Of a stretch of 64,000 bases of DNA, positions 17,625 through 26,283 are shown piece by piece. Both the position numbers and the translations under genes were made by a program. Within the stretch, counting starts at the first letter, position 1. Each line of letters begins with the position of its first letter. Source of the stretch: Campylobacter concisus (GTDB lineage Bacteria > Campylobacterota > Campylobacteria > Campylobacterales > Campylobacteraceae); assembly GCF_001891085.1 (NCBI RefSeq), contig NZ_JXUP01000006.1, positions 1-64,000 of the forward strand, in the 5' to 3' direction. The notes under the pieces are model-generated. The model was not told the DNA's origin. It saw only the letters and a program-made list of their open reading frames with translations, and did no database searches.

Positions 17625-18686
17625 ATGAACGACGAATTTTACATGGATCTTGCTTTAAGCGAGGCTTGGAAATTTCAAATATTAACCTATCCAAATCCAG
17701 CCGTTGGATGCCTTATCCTTGATGAAAATGGTCAAATTTTATCTTGTAAGGCTCATGAAAAAGCTGGATTTTTACACGCTGAACCGACAGCGATACTCTT
17801 TGCGCTTTGCAAAAAAAGTGAAAAATTTAAAGATGATTTTATAAAAGCTTATAACGATAAATTTAGCTCTAATATAAAAGAGGGCGAAATTGGCCTTTTG
17901 GAGCCAAAATTTACCTATGAATTTATACTAAAAAATCACTCAAATTTACTAAAAAATGCAAAAGCTTACGTCACTCTTGAGCCTTGCTTACATCATGGTA
18001 AAACGCCACCTTGTGCAATTTTGCTAAAAGAGCTTGGTTTTAGAGAGGTGATAATAGGTAGCCACGATGAAAATAAAATCGCAAGTGGTGGTGGAAATTT
18101 ACTTCAAAGTGCTGGGCTGAAAGTTAAATTTGGCGTTTTAAAAGAGCGTTGCGATAAGCTACTTGAGCCATTTTTGGCCTATCAAAATGGTGGTTTTAGT
18201 TTTTTAAAAATCGCTCTTAGTAAAAACGGCGTGGCAAGTGGTGGCATCATCACAAACGAGCTTAGCCGCACGCATGTCCATAAACTAAGAAGCGTCATAG
18301 ATACGCTAGTGATCGGCGGCAACACAGTGCGAATAGACCGGCCAAAGCTTGATAGTAGGCTAGTAAGTGGTGGCAAAAATCCAGATGTCATAATCTACTC
18401 AAGAAGTGATAAATTTGATAAGACAATACCACTTTTTAGCGTACCAGATCGCAAAGTTAGCATTCAAAAAGAGCTTAGTTTAAAAGGACTTAGTATGTTT
18501 GAAGGCGCTGGTGAGTTTTTAAAACTTGCAAAAGATGGCAAGTTAGCAAACGTGAAATGGCTGCTTATCTATCAAAGCTCAAATTTTAAGGATGGTAAAA
18601 ACCTGAGCCTTGATCTAAATTTAAAACCACTATTTAGTGGAAATTTTGGAGACGATAGCTACACCTGGTATGAAATTTTGGATTAA
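17625..18686 (+). CDS. ribD: Bifunctional riboflavin deaminase/reductase RibD
   Basis: 353 residues. The N-terminal deaminase domain carries the zinc motif H51-A-E53 and PCLHHGKTPPC (Cys121 and Cys130). The C-terminal reductase begins with FLKIALSKNGVASG. It converts the first pyrimidine intermediate of riboflavin synthesis in two steps. The spacing between HAE and PCxxxG is about 68 residues, against roughly 22-25 in E. coli RibD, so there is a Lys/Phe-rich insertion of about 45 residues in the deaminase domain. Its stop region overlaps the end of the convergent VIT gene by four bases. Confidence 0.9.
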   Translation: MNDEFYMDLALSEAWKFQILTYPNPAVGCLILDENGQILSCKAHEKAGFLHAEPTAILFALCKKSEKFKDDFIKAYNDKFSSNIKEGEIGLLEPKFTYEFILKNHSNLLKNAKAYVTLEPCLHHGKTPPCAILLKELGFREVIIGSHDENKIASGGGNLLQSAGLKVKFGVLKERCDKLLEPFLAYQNGGFSFLKIALSKNGVASGGIITNELSRTHVHKLRSVIDTLVIGGNTVRIDRPKLDSRLVSGGKNPDVIIYSRSDKFDKTIPLFSVPDRKVSIQKELSLKGLSMFEGAGEFLKLAKDGKLANVKWLLIYQSSNFKDGKNLSLDLNLKPLFSGNFGDDSYTWYEILD

Positions 18687-19546
18687 ATATCTAAGCCAAA
18701 ATAGTGCTTGACTAAAAAGCCAATGCCAAATGAAATGATCGCAACACCAAAAGTTATCACACACATTTCAACCACTCTTGGTAAAAATTTAAGCTCTTTT
18801 GCCACGCTTATGTAAAAGTTGTAAGTGATAATGGCAACTAGCGCAAAGAAAAACATCGACAAGACAGCGTAAACACCACTTGAAAAGATGAAAAATGGAA
18901 GTATCAAAAACGCCGTTGTTATGATGTAAGAACCACCTGTGTAGAGCGAATAGATAAGTGGTTTGATCTCGTCACTTGGATTTTCTTTTGACTCAAGATA
19001 GGCCGATCCTGCCATAGAAAGTGCAGCTGCAATGCCCATGATAAGGCCCGTTGCACCAACTGATTTTGTATTTGAAAAAGCTAGAGCGATGCCACTTAGT
19101 GTGCCAGTTAACTCAACTAATGCGTCATTCATACCAAGAACAATGCCGCCGGCATTTACGAGCTTTGTATCTTTTAGCATAGAGATTAAATTGTTTTCAT
19201 GATTTACTTCTTCATCATAAATATCTCTAGCCTCAGGATACTCATCAACGATACCAAGATAAAATTGCTCTGCGTCTTCTTCACGTGACTCCATAAATTT
19301 TAAAGTAAAAGATGTTCCAAAAATTTTAACGAGTATCGTATAGAAGATAACTTTGAATAAATTTGCAGTTCTACTCTCACCTGTTATCTTTTGGCAAAAA
19401 GCATAGTGTCGTTTTTCCTCAGTGATTAATTTACGAAGTATTTTTTTATTTTCTTCATTTTTTTCACTAGCTTCGAGTAACGTATAGATGGCGGTATCAT
19501 CTGCTTCGTTTTGTAGCTGTTTTAAAGCACGCTTTTTATCTAGCAT
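18683..19546 (-). CDS. Ferritin-like/VIT1 (CCC1) fused membrane metal transporter
   Basis: 287 residues. The N-terminal ferritin-like helical domain has two ExxH motifs (E44-H47 and E113-H116) and acidic partners (E25, E87-E90), as in rubrerythrin-type di-iron sites. From about 128 the VIT1/CCC1 membrane domain follows (NAGGIVLGMNDALVELTGTLSG), with four to five hydrophobic helices. The architecture matches MbfA-like proteins that export iron or manganese. It lies 54 bases downstream of tRNA-Leu on the same strand and converges on ribD. Substrate is inferred. Confidence 0.85.
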   Translation of the reverse strand: MLDKKRALKQLQNEADDTAIYTLLEASEKNEENKKILRKLITEEKRHYAFCQKITGESRTANLFKVIFYTILVKIFGTSFTLKFMESREEDAEQFYLGIVDEYPEARDIYDEEVNHENNLISMLKDTKLVNAGGIVLGMNDALVELTGTLSGIALAFSNTKSVGATGLIMGIAAALSMAGSAYLESKENPSDEIKPLIYSLYTGGSYIITTAFLILPFFIFSSGVYAVLSMFFFALVAIITYNFYISVAKELKFLPRVVEMCVITFGVAIISFGIGFLVKHYFGLDI

Positions 19547-19600
19547 AAATTCCCCTTTTTAAATTTTGTAAGATTTTGGATTTTGAAGTATAAGATTAGA

Positions 19601-19685
19601 TGGTGCGATCAGCGAGACTCGAACTCGCACACCTAGCGGCACTACCCCCTCAAGATAGCGTGTCTACCAATTCCACCATGATCGC
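19601..19685 (-). tRNA. tRNA-Leu(GAG)
   Basis: Read on the minus strand it begins GCGATCATGGTGGAATTGG and ends with encoded CCA (19601-19603). The acceptor stem pairs GCGATCA with TGATCGC. The anticodon loop TTGAGGG gives GAG, so it reads CUC/CUU leucine codons. A long variable arm is present, as expected for class II tRNA-Leu. It starts only nine to twelve bases after the atpE terminator hairpin. Confidence 0.96.
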
Positions 19686-19694
19686 AAAAAGAGT

Positions 19695-19717
19695 AAAAGC
19701 CCCAAAGAGGGGCTAAA
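19695..19717 (-). terminator. atpE terminator
   Basis: Stem AGCCCC/GGGGCT with a five-base loop, followed on the minus strand by TTTT. It lies between the atpE stop and the tRNA-Leu 5' end, about ten bases from the tRNA. It may be leaky or act as a processing signal, since little room is left for a separate tRNA promoter. Confidence 0.7.
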
Positions 19718-19731
19718 TTTAAGCTTTACGC

Positions 19732-20034
19732 TTAGCCAAGCATTGGGTTTGCGTAAAGAACGATAAGTGTAATAACAAGTGCGTAGATAACTTGTGCTTC
19801 GATCATCGCAAGAGCGATAAACATTGTAGTCATAAGTTTGCTGCCAACACCTGGGTTTCTAGCTGTTCCACTAATTGTTGCAGCAGCTGTATTGCCCATA
19901 CCAATAGCGCCACCAAGAGCTGCAAGGCCAAGGCCAATACCACCAGCGATAACTGAATATGATCTAATCATCTCGCCATCAGCGCCAAATGCGAATGCAG
20001 CAAGACCAAGAATTAAAAACACGATCTTTTTCAT
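19732..20034 (-). CDS. atpE: F0F1 ATP synthase subunit c
   Basis: 100 residues: an N-terminal hydrophobic signal-like segment (MKKIVFLILGLAAFAFGADG) precedes the two-helix hairpin of the c-ring. The first helix has the Gly-rich GGIGLGLAALGGAIGMG pattern, followed by the polar loop (ARNPG) and the second helix with the ion-binding Glu in MIEAQVIYAL. It is encoded alone, away from the rest of the ATP synthase genes, as in other Campylobacter. A 16-base palindrome lies across its Shine-Dalgarno region. Confidence 0.96.
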   Translation of the reverse strand: MKKIVFLILGLAAFAFGADGEMIRSYSVIAGGIGLGLAALGGAIGMGNTAAATISGTARNPGVGSKLMTTMFIALAMIEAQVIYALVITLIVLYANPMLG

Positions 20035-20042
20035 CGTTGCTC

Positions 20043-20058
20043 CTTTAAAATTTTAAAG
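20043..20058 (-). promoter_or_regulatory. Perfect palindrome at the atpE ribosome-binding site
   Basis: CTTTAAAATTTTAAAG is a perfect 16-base palindrome. On the minus strand its end merges with the Shine-Dalgarno (AAAGGAG) of atpE, eight bases before ATG. Folding in the leader RNA would partly hide the ribosome-binding site. The stem is AT-only and weak, so any effect is speculative. Confidence 0.35.
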
Positions 20059-20239
20059 CTCTTTCGGATCTGTCCCCTACTTAAACTTTATGAGCCGTAA
20101 TATTACAAAAACAAAACTTTGTTTCAAATAAAAACACTAAAAATTTAAATCGCCCATAAAAAATTCTTGGCTTAGAAAAATAAAAGTTTTTTTATGTTAT
20201 CTTTGAAAAAATTAATTTATTCTTAATCTCAGGTAATCA

Positions 20240-21586
20240 ATGATAAATGAAAAATTTTCAAAAATAGGCTTCGTTCTTGCTATGGCAGGATCGGCTGTTG
20301 GACTTGGTAATGCATGGAAATTTCCAACAATGGTAGGAAACAATGGCGGTTCAGCGTTTATAATTTTATATTTACTTCTCACGTTTGCTATCGCTTTTGT
20401 GGCGTTTTTAGCAGAGCTTAGCATTGGTAAGCTTGGTGAGAGTGACGTTGTAAGCTCCATTTATAAACTTGCTCCAAAACACAAAAAAATATGGTCTTTT
20501 TCAGGCTTTTTTATGATAGGAGCGATACTTATTGCTTCGTTTTATATGGTTGTCATTGGCTGGATATTAAAGTATATTTATCTTGGCTTTTCGCCACTTT
20601 TAAGCAATCAAGAAGAGGCAGCCCAGCAGTTTAATACACTTTTGGCAAATGATCTAACCAGTGCCATGCTTTGCTTTAGTCTAGTCTTTTTAATGGTATT
20701 TTTTGCTGTTTCAAAAGGTGTGAAAAGTGGCATTGAAAAGCTAAATATCTGGATGATGCCGGGCCTTTTTATACTTCTTGTTTGTATACTTTTTTATGCA
20801 ATTAGTATGGGTGATGGCTTTGTTAAGGCGGCTAAATTTTTATTTGTACCAAATTTTAGCGCTATCACGCCAGATGTTGTTTTACAAGCTCTTGGACTCG
20901 CGTTCTTCTCGCTATCTATGGGTGTTGGCGTCATACCGACATACGCTGCAAATTTACCAGAGCAGACAAATCTTATAAAATCAACGCTTTCTATCATCTT
21001 TATAAACATATTAATAGGCATTATGATGGGACTTGTGGTCTTTACGTTTATATTTGCTTATGGAGCTGATAGCACGGCAAGTGGCCCAGGGCTTATTTTT
21101 ATCTCACTTGTTACACTTTTTGCAAAGCTTGGGATAGTTGGCAATGTCATGGCCATCGCATTTTTTGTTTCACTTTTATTTGCTGGTGTTACAAGTGCTG
21201 TTTCGATGATTGAACCATTTGCTTATTATTTGGTTAGAAAATTTGAAATTTCACGCAAAATAGCTCTTGTTTATATTGGAATTTTTGTCTATATTTTAGG
21301 CCTTTTTTGTATTTTTTCATATTATGCGCAGACGGCTAATATTTTTAGTATTTTTGGCAAGCCAGTCTTTGATGCACTTGATTTTCTTACTTCAAATATC
21401 ATGATGCCAATAGGTGCCATAATTTTTAGTTTTTTTGTTGGCTATAAACTTAAAAAAGAGAGCCTATATCTACTCTTTGGCGAATTTATGGGAAAAGTAT
21501 TCTTTGAAATTTGGTACTTCACTCTAAGATATATCGTGCCAATTGCAATTTGTGCCATCATGATCTATCAAATAGCAGGTAAATGA
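20240..21586 (+). CDS. Sodium:neurotransmitter symporter family transporter 1
   Basis: 448 residues with 11-12 hydrophobic helices. It has the NSS/LeuT TM1 unwound-helix motif AVGLGNAWKFPTMVG near residue 18-32, with T where its two neighbours have Y. This family uses Na+ to import amino acids. C. jejuni has a tandem pair of NSS genes next to atpE and pycB, and this is the first of three here. It overlaps gene 2 by four bases. Its DNA is visibly close to gene 3, for instance around 20715-20760 versus 23388-23435, suggesting tandem duplication. Confidence 0.92.
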   Translation: MINEKFSKIGFVLAMAGSAVGLGNAWKFPTMVGNNGGSAFIILYLLLTFAIAFVAFLAELSIGKLGESDVVSSIYKLAPKHKKIWSFSGFFMIGAILIASFYMVVIGWILKYIYLGFSPLLSNQEEAAQQFNTLLANDLTSAMLCFSLVFLMVFFAVSKGVKSGIEKLNIWMMPGLFILLVCILFYAISMGDGFVKAAKFLFVPNFSAITPDVVLQALGLAFFSLSMGVGVIPTYAANLPEQTNLIKSTLSIIFINILIGIMMGLVVFTFIFAYGADSTASGPGLIFISLVTLFAKLGIVGNVMAIAFFVSLLFAGVTSAVSMIEPFAYYLVRKFEISRKIALVYIGIFVYILGLFCIFSYYAQTANIFSIFGKPVFDALDFLTSNIMMPIGAIIFSFFVGYKLKKESLYLLFGEFMGKVFFEIWYFTLRYIVPIAICAIMIYQIAGK

Positions 21587-22914
21587 TGGATAGATTTAGT
21601 AAAGTTGGTTTTGTTCTTTCTATCATTGGAGCGGCTATTGGCCTTGGTAATGCATGGAAATTTCCATATATGGTCGGTAGTAATGGCGGTTCAGCATTTA
21701 TTCTTATATATTTATTTTTTGCTTTTGTTGTTGGACTTAGTATATTTTTTGCTGAGATGGCAATGGGCAAAATTTCATGCCTTGATACGGTTGGAGCATT
21801 TAAGAGTCTAGCTACAAAGGGGGCAAATTCTTGGAAATTTGCTGGTGTTGTGATGGTGACAGGGTTATTCATCGCATCTTTTTACACACTCATCATTGGT
21901 TGGGTTTTAAAATACGTTATCTTAAGTCTTGGTGAGCTTCCAAAAGATATGGCAAGCTCAGAAGCGCTTTTTGTAAATTTTACTTCAAAGGGCATAGAGG
22001 AGCAAATTTTATATTTTAGCATCGCTTTTTTTGCCTACTTTTTTATACTTACAAAAGGTATAAAAAGTGGAATAGAACGTATAAATGTATATCTTATTCC
22101 AGCACTTTTTATTTTGCTTTTGCTTATGCTTGGCTACTCTTTTGGCATGAATGGATTTGATGAGGCGGCTAAATTTTTACTTGTACCTGATTTTTCAAAG
22201 ATAGATCAAAGCGCTATCTTAAATGCTCTTGGGTTAGCTTTTTTTACGATGTGTATTGGCATTGGCTGCATTTTAACTTACTCATCAAGCCTAGGCAATG
22301 ATACAAATTTATTCACTTCATCACTTTATGTAGTCTTTGCAAATATAATTATTAGCGTAATTATAGGACTTATAGTTTTTACATTCACCTATGAATTTGG
22401 CTCAGAGCCATCAAAGGGTGCAGGGTTAGCATTTATCTCGCTTCCAACGCTTTTTGCAAAGCTTGGTTTGCTTGGGAATTTCTTAGCTTTTGCATTTTTT
22501 ACATCTTTATTTTTTGCTGGTATAACATCGGTTATTTCGCTAGTCGAGCCATTTATATTTTTCTTAAATAAAAGTTTGGGATTTAGTAGAAATAGATCAA
22601 TTATCATTGTCGGTGCCGTAGTTTATGTTTTAGGGATTTTATGTGCATTAAGCGGTATTGGCAATTTTAAAGAAGCACTTACATTTTTTGGTAAGAGTTT
22701 TTTTGATTTGCTTGATTATCTTAGCTCAAACATTATGCTCCCACTTGGTGGCATTATATTTGCCATTTTTGTTGGGTACTTTATGAAATTTGAGCTTTTA
22801 AAAGAGCTATTTTTGCCTTATATGGGTGAGATTGTTTTTAAAATTTGGTATTTTTTAATAAGGTTTGTGGCACCAGTTCTAGTTTTTGTGGTGTTAGTAA
22901 GGGAGATTGCATAA
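21583..22914 (+). CDS. Sodium:neurotransmitter symporter family transporter 2
   Basis: 443 residues. TM1 motif AIGLGNAWKFPYMVGSNGG and the same 11-12 helix plan as its neighbours. It starts within the stop of transporter 1 (overlap of four) and its stop overlaps the ATG of transporter 3 by one base (TAATG). It is the most diverged of the three in the loop after TM4 (FTSKGIEEQILYF). Substrate unknown; an amino acid is expected from the family. Confidence 0.92.
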   Translation: MMDRFSKVGFVLSIIGAAIGLGNAWKFPYMVGSNGGSAFILIYLFFAFVVGLSIFFAEMAMGKISCLDTVGAFKSLATKGANSWKFAGVVMVTGLFIASFYTLIIGWVLKYVILSLGELPKDMASSEALFVNFTSKGIEEQILYFSIAFFAYFFILTKGIKSGIERINVYLIPALFILLLLMLGYSFGMNGFDEAAKFLLVPDFSKIDQSAILNALGLAFFTMCIGIGCILTYSSSLGNDTNLFTSSLYVVFANIIISVIIGLIVFTFTYEFGSEPSKGAGLAFISLPTLFAKLGLLGNFLAFAFFTSLFFAGITSVISLVEPFIFFLNKSLGFSRNRSIIIVGAVVYVLGILCALSGIGNFKEALTFFGKSFFDLLDYLSSNIMLPLGGIIFAIFVGYFMKFELLKELFLPYMGEIVFKIWYFLIRFVAPVLVFVVLVREIA

Positions 22915-24254
22915 TGGCAAAAGAACAGTTTTCTAAAATAGGTTATGTTTTAGCAGTTGCAGGGTCAGCTGTTGGACTTGGCAATGCGTGGAAATTTCCA
23001 TATATGGTCGGTGAAAATGGTGGATCGGCATTTGTTATTTTATATCTTTTGATAACGTTTTTAGTTGGTATACCTATCTTTATGGCAGAGCTTAGTATTG
23101 GCAAGCTTAGTGAGAGCGATAGTGTAAATGCCTTTAGAAAGTTGGCAAATAAAAATAAAAATTTATGGCAGTTGGTTGGAATTTTAGCTATGGTAACCGC
23201 AGCTATAATCTCATCTTACTACATCGTGATCATCGGTTGGGTCTTTAAGTATTTCACACTATCTTTTACTGGTCTTCCAAACGATATAGAAAGTTCAAAA
23301 GTAATATTTAACGAGCTTCTTACGCATGGTCTTGGCGAGCAGACGCTTTATTTTGTTATTGCATTTGTAGCTTGCTTTTTTATCCTTTCAAAAGGAGTGA
23401 AAAGTGGCATTGAAAAGCTAAATGTTTGGATGATGCCAAGCCTATTTATTATGGTTTTAATCATGCTTATCTTTTCTATGACGATGAATGGCTTTACAAA
23501 ATCTGCTGAGTTTTTACTTGTTCCTGACTTTAGTAAAATTTCATTTAACTCGCTCTTGCTTGCTCTTGGGCTTGCTTTTTGGACACTATCTCTTGGTATG
23601 GCAGCGATCATTACATATTCAGCTAGCCTAAGCGATGATACAAATTTAGCCACTTCTACGTTAAGTATCGTCTTTATAAACATCGTCTTAGCCATCATGA
23701 TGGGTCTTGTTATCTTTACATTTATATTTGAATTTGGCGCAGAGCCGTCTCAAGGACCAGGACTTGTCTTTATCTCGCTTCCAACGCTCTTTGCTAAGCT
23801 TGGTGTGATAGGTCAAATTTTAGCTATAGCATTTTTTGCAGCACTTATTTTTGCTGGCATTACTTCAGCTATCTCTATCGTAGAGCCGTTTGTATTTTTC
23901 TTGATCAGAGAGTATGGCATTAGCAGGATAAAAGCTCTTAGCATAGTTGGAGTCGGTGTTTTTGTTTTAGGATTTTTATGTCTTTTATCAAATATAGAAA
24001 ATGTTGGCGACAAATTTATGCTCTTTGGTAAAAATTTCTTTGATTTTCTTGACTTTACCGCTTCAAATGTTCTGCTTCCAATTAGTGGTATTGGTGGAGC
24101 GATATTTGTTGGATATTTTATGAAAAGAGAGGCACTTTATGTGCTATTTAGTCCATATATGAGCGACTTTGTATTTAGTGCGTGGTATTTTTTATTAAGA
24201 TATGTAGCGCCAGTTTGCGTCTTTATCATCATGATAAATAAATTGTTTTTTTAA
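22914..24254 (+). CDS. Sodium:neurotransmitter symporter family transporter 3
   Basis: 446 residues from ATG 22914. The frame stays open upstream to 22845, but the start at 22914 follows the previous stop as TAATG, preceded by AAGGGAG, and matches the paralogues (MAKEQFSKIGY). TM1 is AVGSAVGLGNAWKFPYMVG-like. It resembles transporter 1 more than transporter 2. It lies in one transcription unit with the TRAP genes, whose first ATG is nine bases after its stop. Confidence 0.92.
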   Translation: MAKEQFSKIGYVLAVAGSAVGLGNAWKFPYMVGENGGSAFVILYLLITFLVGIPIFMAELSIGKLSESDSVNAFRKLANKNKNLWQLVGILAMVTAAIISSYYIVIIGWVFKYFTLSFTGLPNDIESSKVIFNELLTHGLGEQTLYFVIAFVACFFILSKGVKSGIEKLNVWMMPSLFIMVLIMLIFSMTMNGFTKSAEFLLVPDFSKISFNSLLLALGLAFWTLSLGMAAIITYSASLSDDTNLATSTLSIVFINIVLAIMMGLVIFTFIFEFGAEPSQGPGLVFISLPTLFAKLGVIGQILAIAFFAALIFAGITSAISIVEPFVFFLIREYGISRIKALSIVGVGVFVLGFLCLLSNIENVGDKFMLFGKNFFDFLDFTASNVLLPISGIGGAIFVGYFMKREALYVLFSPYMSDFVFSAWYFLLRYVAPVCVFIIMINKLFF

Positions 24255-24263
24255 GGGTTGTTT

Positions 24264-24773
24264 ATGCAAAAAGTTGAGAAATTTTTTGATAAGGTAGGCG
24301 ATATAGTCGGCTATATTTGCATGTTTATTATGGCTTTGATGATAATAGACGTCTTTTTTAACGTTGTGGCAAGATACTTTTTTTCCTATGGAAACGTTGC
24401 ATTTCAGGAGCTTGAGTGGTATTTTTTTGCTGTGATATTTTTGCTTGGTATGAGCTATGCATTAAAAGAAGATGCGCACGTTAGAGTTGATATCTTTTAT
24501 GCTAAATTTTCACCAAAAAATAAAGCTCTTGTAAATATGATAGGAACTGTTATTTTTGTAATTCCATTTGCACTTCTGGTTTCAAATTTATCGTTTGAAT
24601 TTGTGAGTGACGCTTATACTTCAGCTGAAGCTAGTGCGGATCCAGGCGGCCTTACTCACAGATGGATCATAAAAGCACTTATTCCTTTTTCTTTTTATCT
24701 ACTTGTATTTTTTGCGATTGGCTTTTTTATAAGAAATTTTAATCTTTACAAAAAAGCTAAAAAGGGGGAATAA
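24264..24773 (+). CDS. TRAP transporter small permease (DctQ family)
   Basis: 169 residues from ATG 24264, which AAGGG precedes by six bases. A TTG two codons earlier overlaps the ribosome-binding site and is less likely. Four hydrophobic helices, with the typical DctQ pattern RYFF-x-YGNVAFQELEWY and DAHVRVD in the loop. TRAP Q and M subunits form the membrane part of Na+-driven, binding-protein-dependent uptake of carboxylates and related acids. It overlaps the M-subunit gene by one base. No gene for the P (receptor) subunit is present in the window. Confidence 0.88.
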   Translation: MQKVEKFFDKVGDIVGYICMFIMALMIIDVFFNVVARYFFSYGNVAFQELEWYFFAVIFLLGMSYALKEDAHVRVDIFYAKFSPKNKALVNMIGTVIFVIPFALLVSNLSFEFVSDAYTSAEASADPGGLTHRWIIKALIPFSFYLLVFFAIGFFIRNFNLYKKAKKGE

Positions 24774-26161
24774 TGGCTGGTTTGATAATGTTTATAGCTG
24801 CACTTTTGATGCTAGGCATTGGCTTTCCGGTAGCCTTTACCTTTGGTGCGGTTTCGATGATATTTGGCATGATTGGTAGTATTGTTGAGAGCATTGGAGA
24901 CGGAGATGGGCTGCTTGGAAGTATCGAAGTTTTCAAAGATATGTTTAACTTCATGCCTTATAGAATTTTCTCTATCATGGAGAGTAGAATTTTTATAGCA
25001 GTTCCACTTTTTGTATTTATGGGCGTCGTGCTTCAAAAGTCAAAACTAGCTGAGAGGCTGCTTGAGAGTATGGGTATGCTTTTTGGAGAAATTCGCGGAG
25101 GCATTGCTATTAGCACTATCTTGGTTGGAGCACTTCTTGCAGCTTCAACTGGTGTTGTTGGTGCAAGTGTCGTTGCAATGGGCGTTATAAGCTTGCCTGT
25201 TATGTTAAAGTATAAATACGACCAAGCGCTAGGTTGTGGCACTATATGTGCTGCTGGTACGCTTGGACAGATCATTCCACCTTCTATCGTGCTGATTATT
25301 TTGGGTGATATATTTTCAGTGCCAGTTGGTGAGCTTTTTCATCAAGCCATCATCCCAGGACTCACACTAGTAGCAGTTTATATAATTTATATTTTGATTG
25401 TTGCTTATTTGAAACCAGATACAGCACCGGTAGTAAAAGATGAGAGCGGTGTTAGTAAATTTAAGCAGATCATTAGAGCACTAATCGCTATCTTTCCGCC
25501 GCTTTTACTGGTTATTTGCGTATTGGGTTCTATATTTGCAGGTATCGCTACACCAACTGAAAGTTCAGCTTTTGGCTGCGTCGGAGCCATTATTTTAGCT
25601 ATTTTTTATAGGACATTTTCATTTTCTATGATAAAAGAGGCATTGGCTGAAAGCGTAAAAACCACAGCACTTGTCTTTGCCATACTTGTTGGTGCGACAG
25701 CCTTTTCTATGGTATTTAGTTATACTGGTGGCGATGAGATTGTTGAAAAATTTATGACAAATTTGCCAGGTGAGAAGTGGGGCTTTATCATTTTTAGCAT
25801 GGTTGTTATCTTTGTGCTTGGCTTTTTTATCGACTTTGTTGAAATTTCATACATTGTGCTTCCTATCTTGGTGCCAATAGCCGCAAAGCTTGGTATAAAT
25901 CCAATTTATCTAGCAATCTTAGTTGCGATGAATTTGCAAACTTCATTCCTAACGCCGCCATTTGGATTTAGCTTATTTTTCCTAAGATCAGTCGCACCAG
26001 CTGAGATAAAAACGACTGCTATTTATAAAGGCGTTGTGCCTTATATTTTTATTCAGCTTGCTGTACTTGTATTTTTCTGCGTCTTTCTAATGGAATTAAA
26101 GCCAATGCTTGATGCGAGCCACGGCGGATTATTAAACTTCTTACTCTCACTTTTTAAATGA
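24773..26161 (+). CDS. TRAP transporter large permease (DctM family)
   Basis: 462 residues with about 12 hydrophobic helices, the 12-TM DctM architecture. Conserved family segments include GGIAISTILVGALLAASTGVVG and IIPPSIVLIILGD (the IPPS motif), with TPTESSAFG-like and FLTPPFGFSLFFLR towards the C-terminus. The sequence looks nearest to the mannitol/chloroaromatic-type subgroup, but the substrate cannot be told. It ends this operon, and two hairpins follow. Confidence 0.9.
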   Translation: MAGLIMFIAALLMLGIGFPVAFTFGAVSMIFGMIGSIVESIGDGDGLLGSIEVFKDMFNFMPYRIFSIMESRIFIAVPLFVFMGVVLQKSKLAERLLESMGMLFGEIRGGIAISTILVGALLAASTGVVGASVVAMGVISLPVMLKYKYDQALGCGTICAAGTLGQIIPPSIVLIILGDIFSVPVGELFHQAIIPGLTLVAVYIIYILIVAYLKPDTAPVVKDESGVSKFKQIIRALIAIFPPLLLVICVLGSIFAGIATPTESSAFGCVGAIILAIFYRTFSFSMIKEALAESVKTTALVFAILVGATAFSMVFSYTGGDEIVEKFMTNLPGEKWGFIIFSMVVIFVLGFFIDFVEISYIVLPILVPIAAKLGINPIYLAILVAMNLQTSFLTPPFGFSLFFLRSVAPAEIKTTAIYKGVVPYIFIQLAVLVFFCVFLMELKPMLDASHGGLLNFLLSLFK

Positions 26162-26169
26162 TATAAAAG

Positions 26170-26239
26170 TTTTTGGTTGTAAAATACCAAAAAACAAGCA
26201 AAATGGCTAATTTGAGTTTCTAACCAATTTAGCCATTTT
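26170..26239 (+). terminator. Two consecutive hairpins after the TRAP genes
   Basis: The first repeat, TTTTTGGT/ACCAAAAA around 26170-26194, is followed by a second, AAAATGGCTAA (26200-26210)/TTAGCCATTTT (26229-26239). The second stem's 3' arm ends in TTTTC. They separate the NSS/TRAP operon from pycB and fit a terminator. Confidence 0.6.
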
Positions 26240-26283
26240 CTATGAATTCTTTAAATAAATTTATAAAATTAATGAGGTGGGTG

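Noticed and set aside
22845..22913. Extended N-terminus of NSS transporter 3
   Set aside because: It would overlap the end of transporter 2 by 70 bases, and the paralogues start at the position of ATG 22914.
26242..26283. Upstream ATG of pycB as true start
   Set aside because: It lies right at a terminator hairpin without a ribosome-binding site; ATG 26284 has GAGGTG upstream and matches the family N-terminus.
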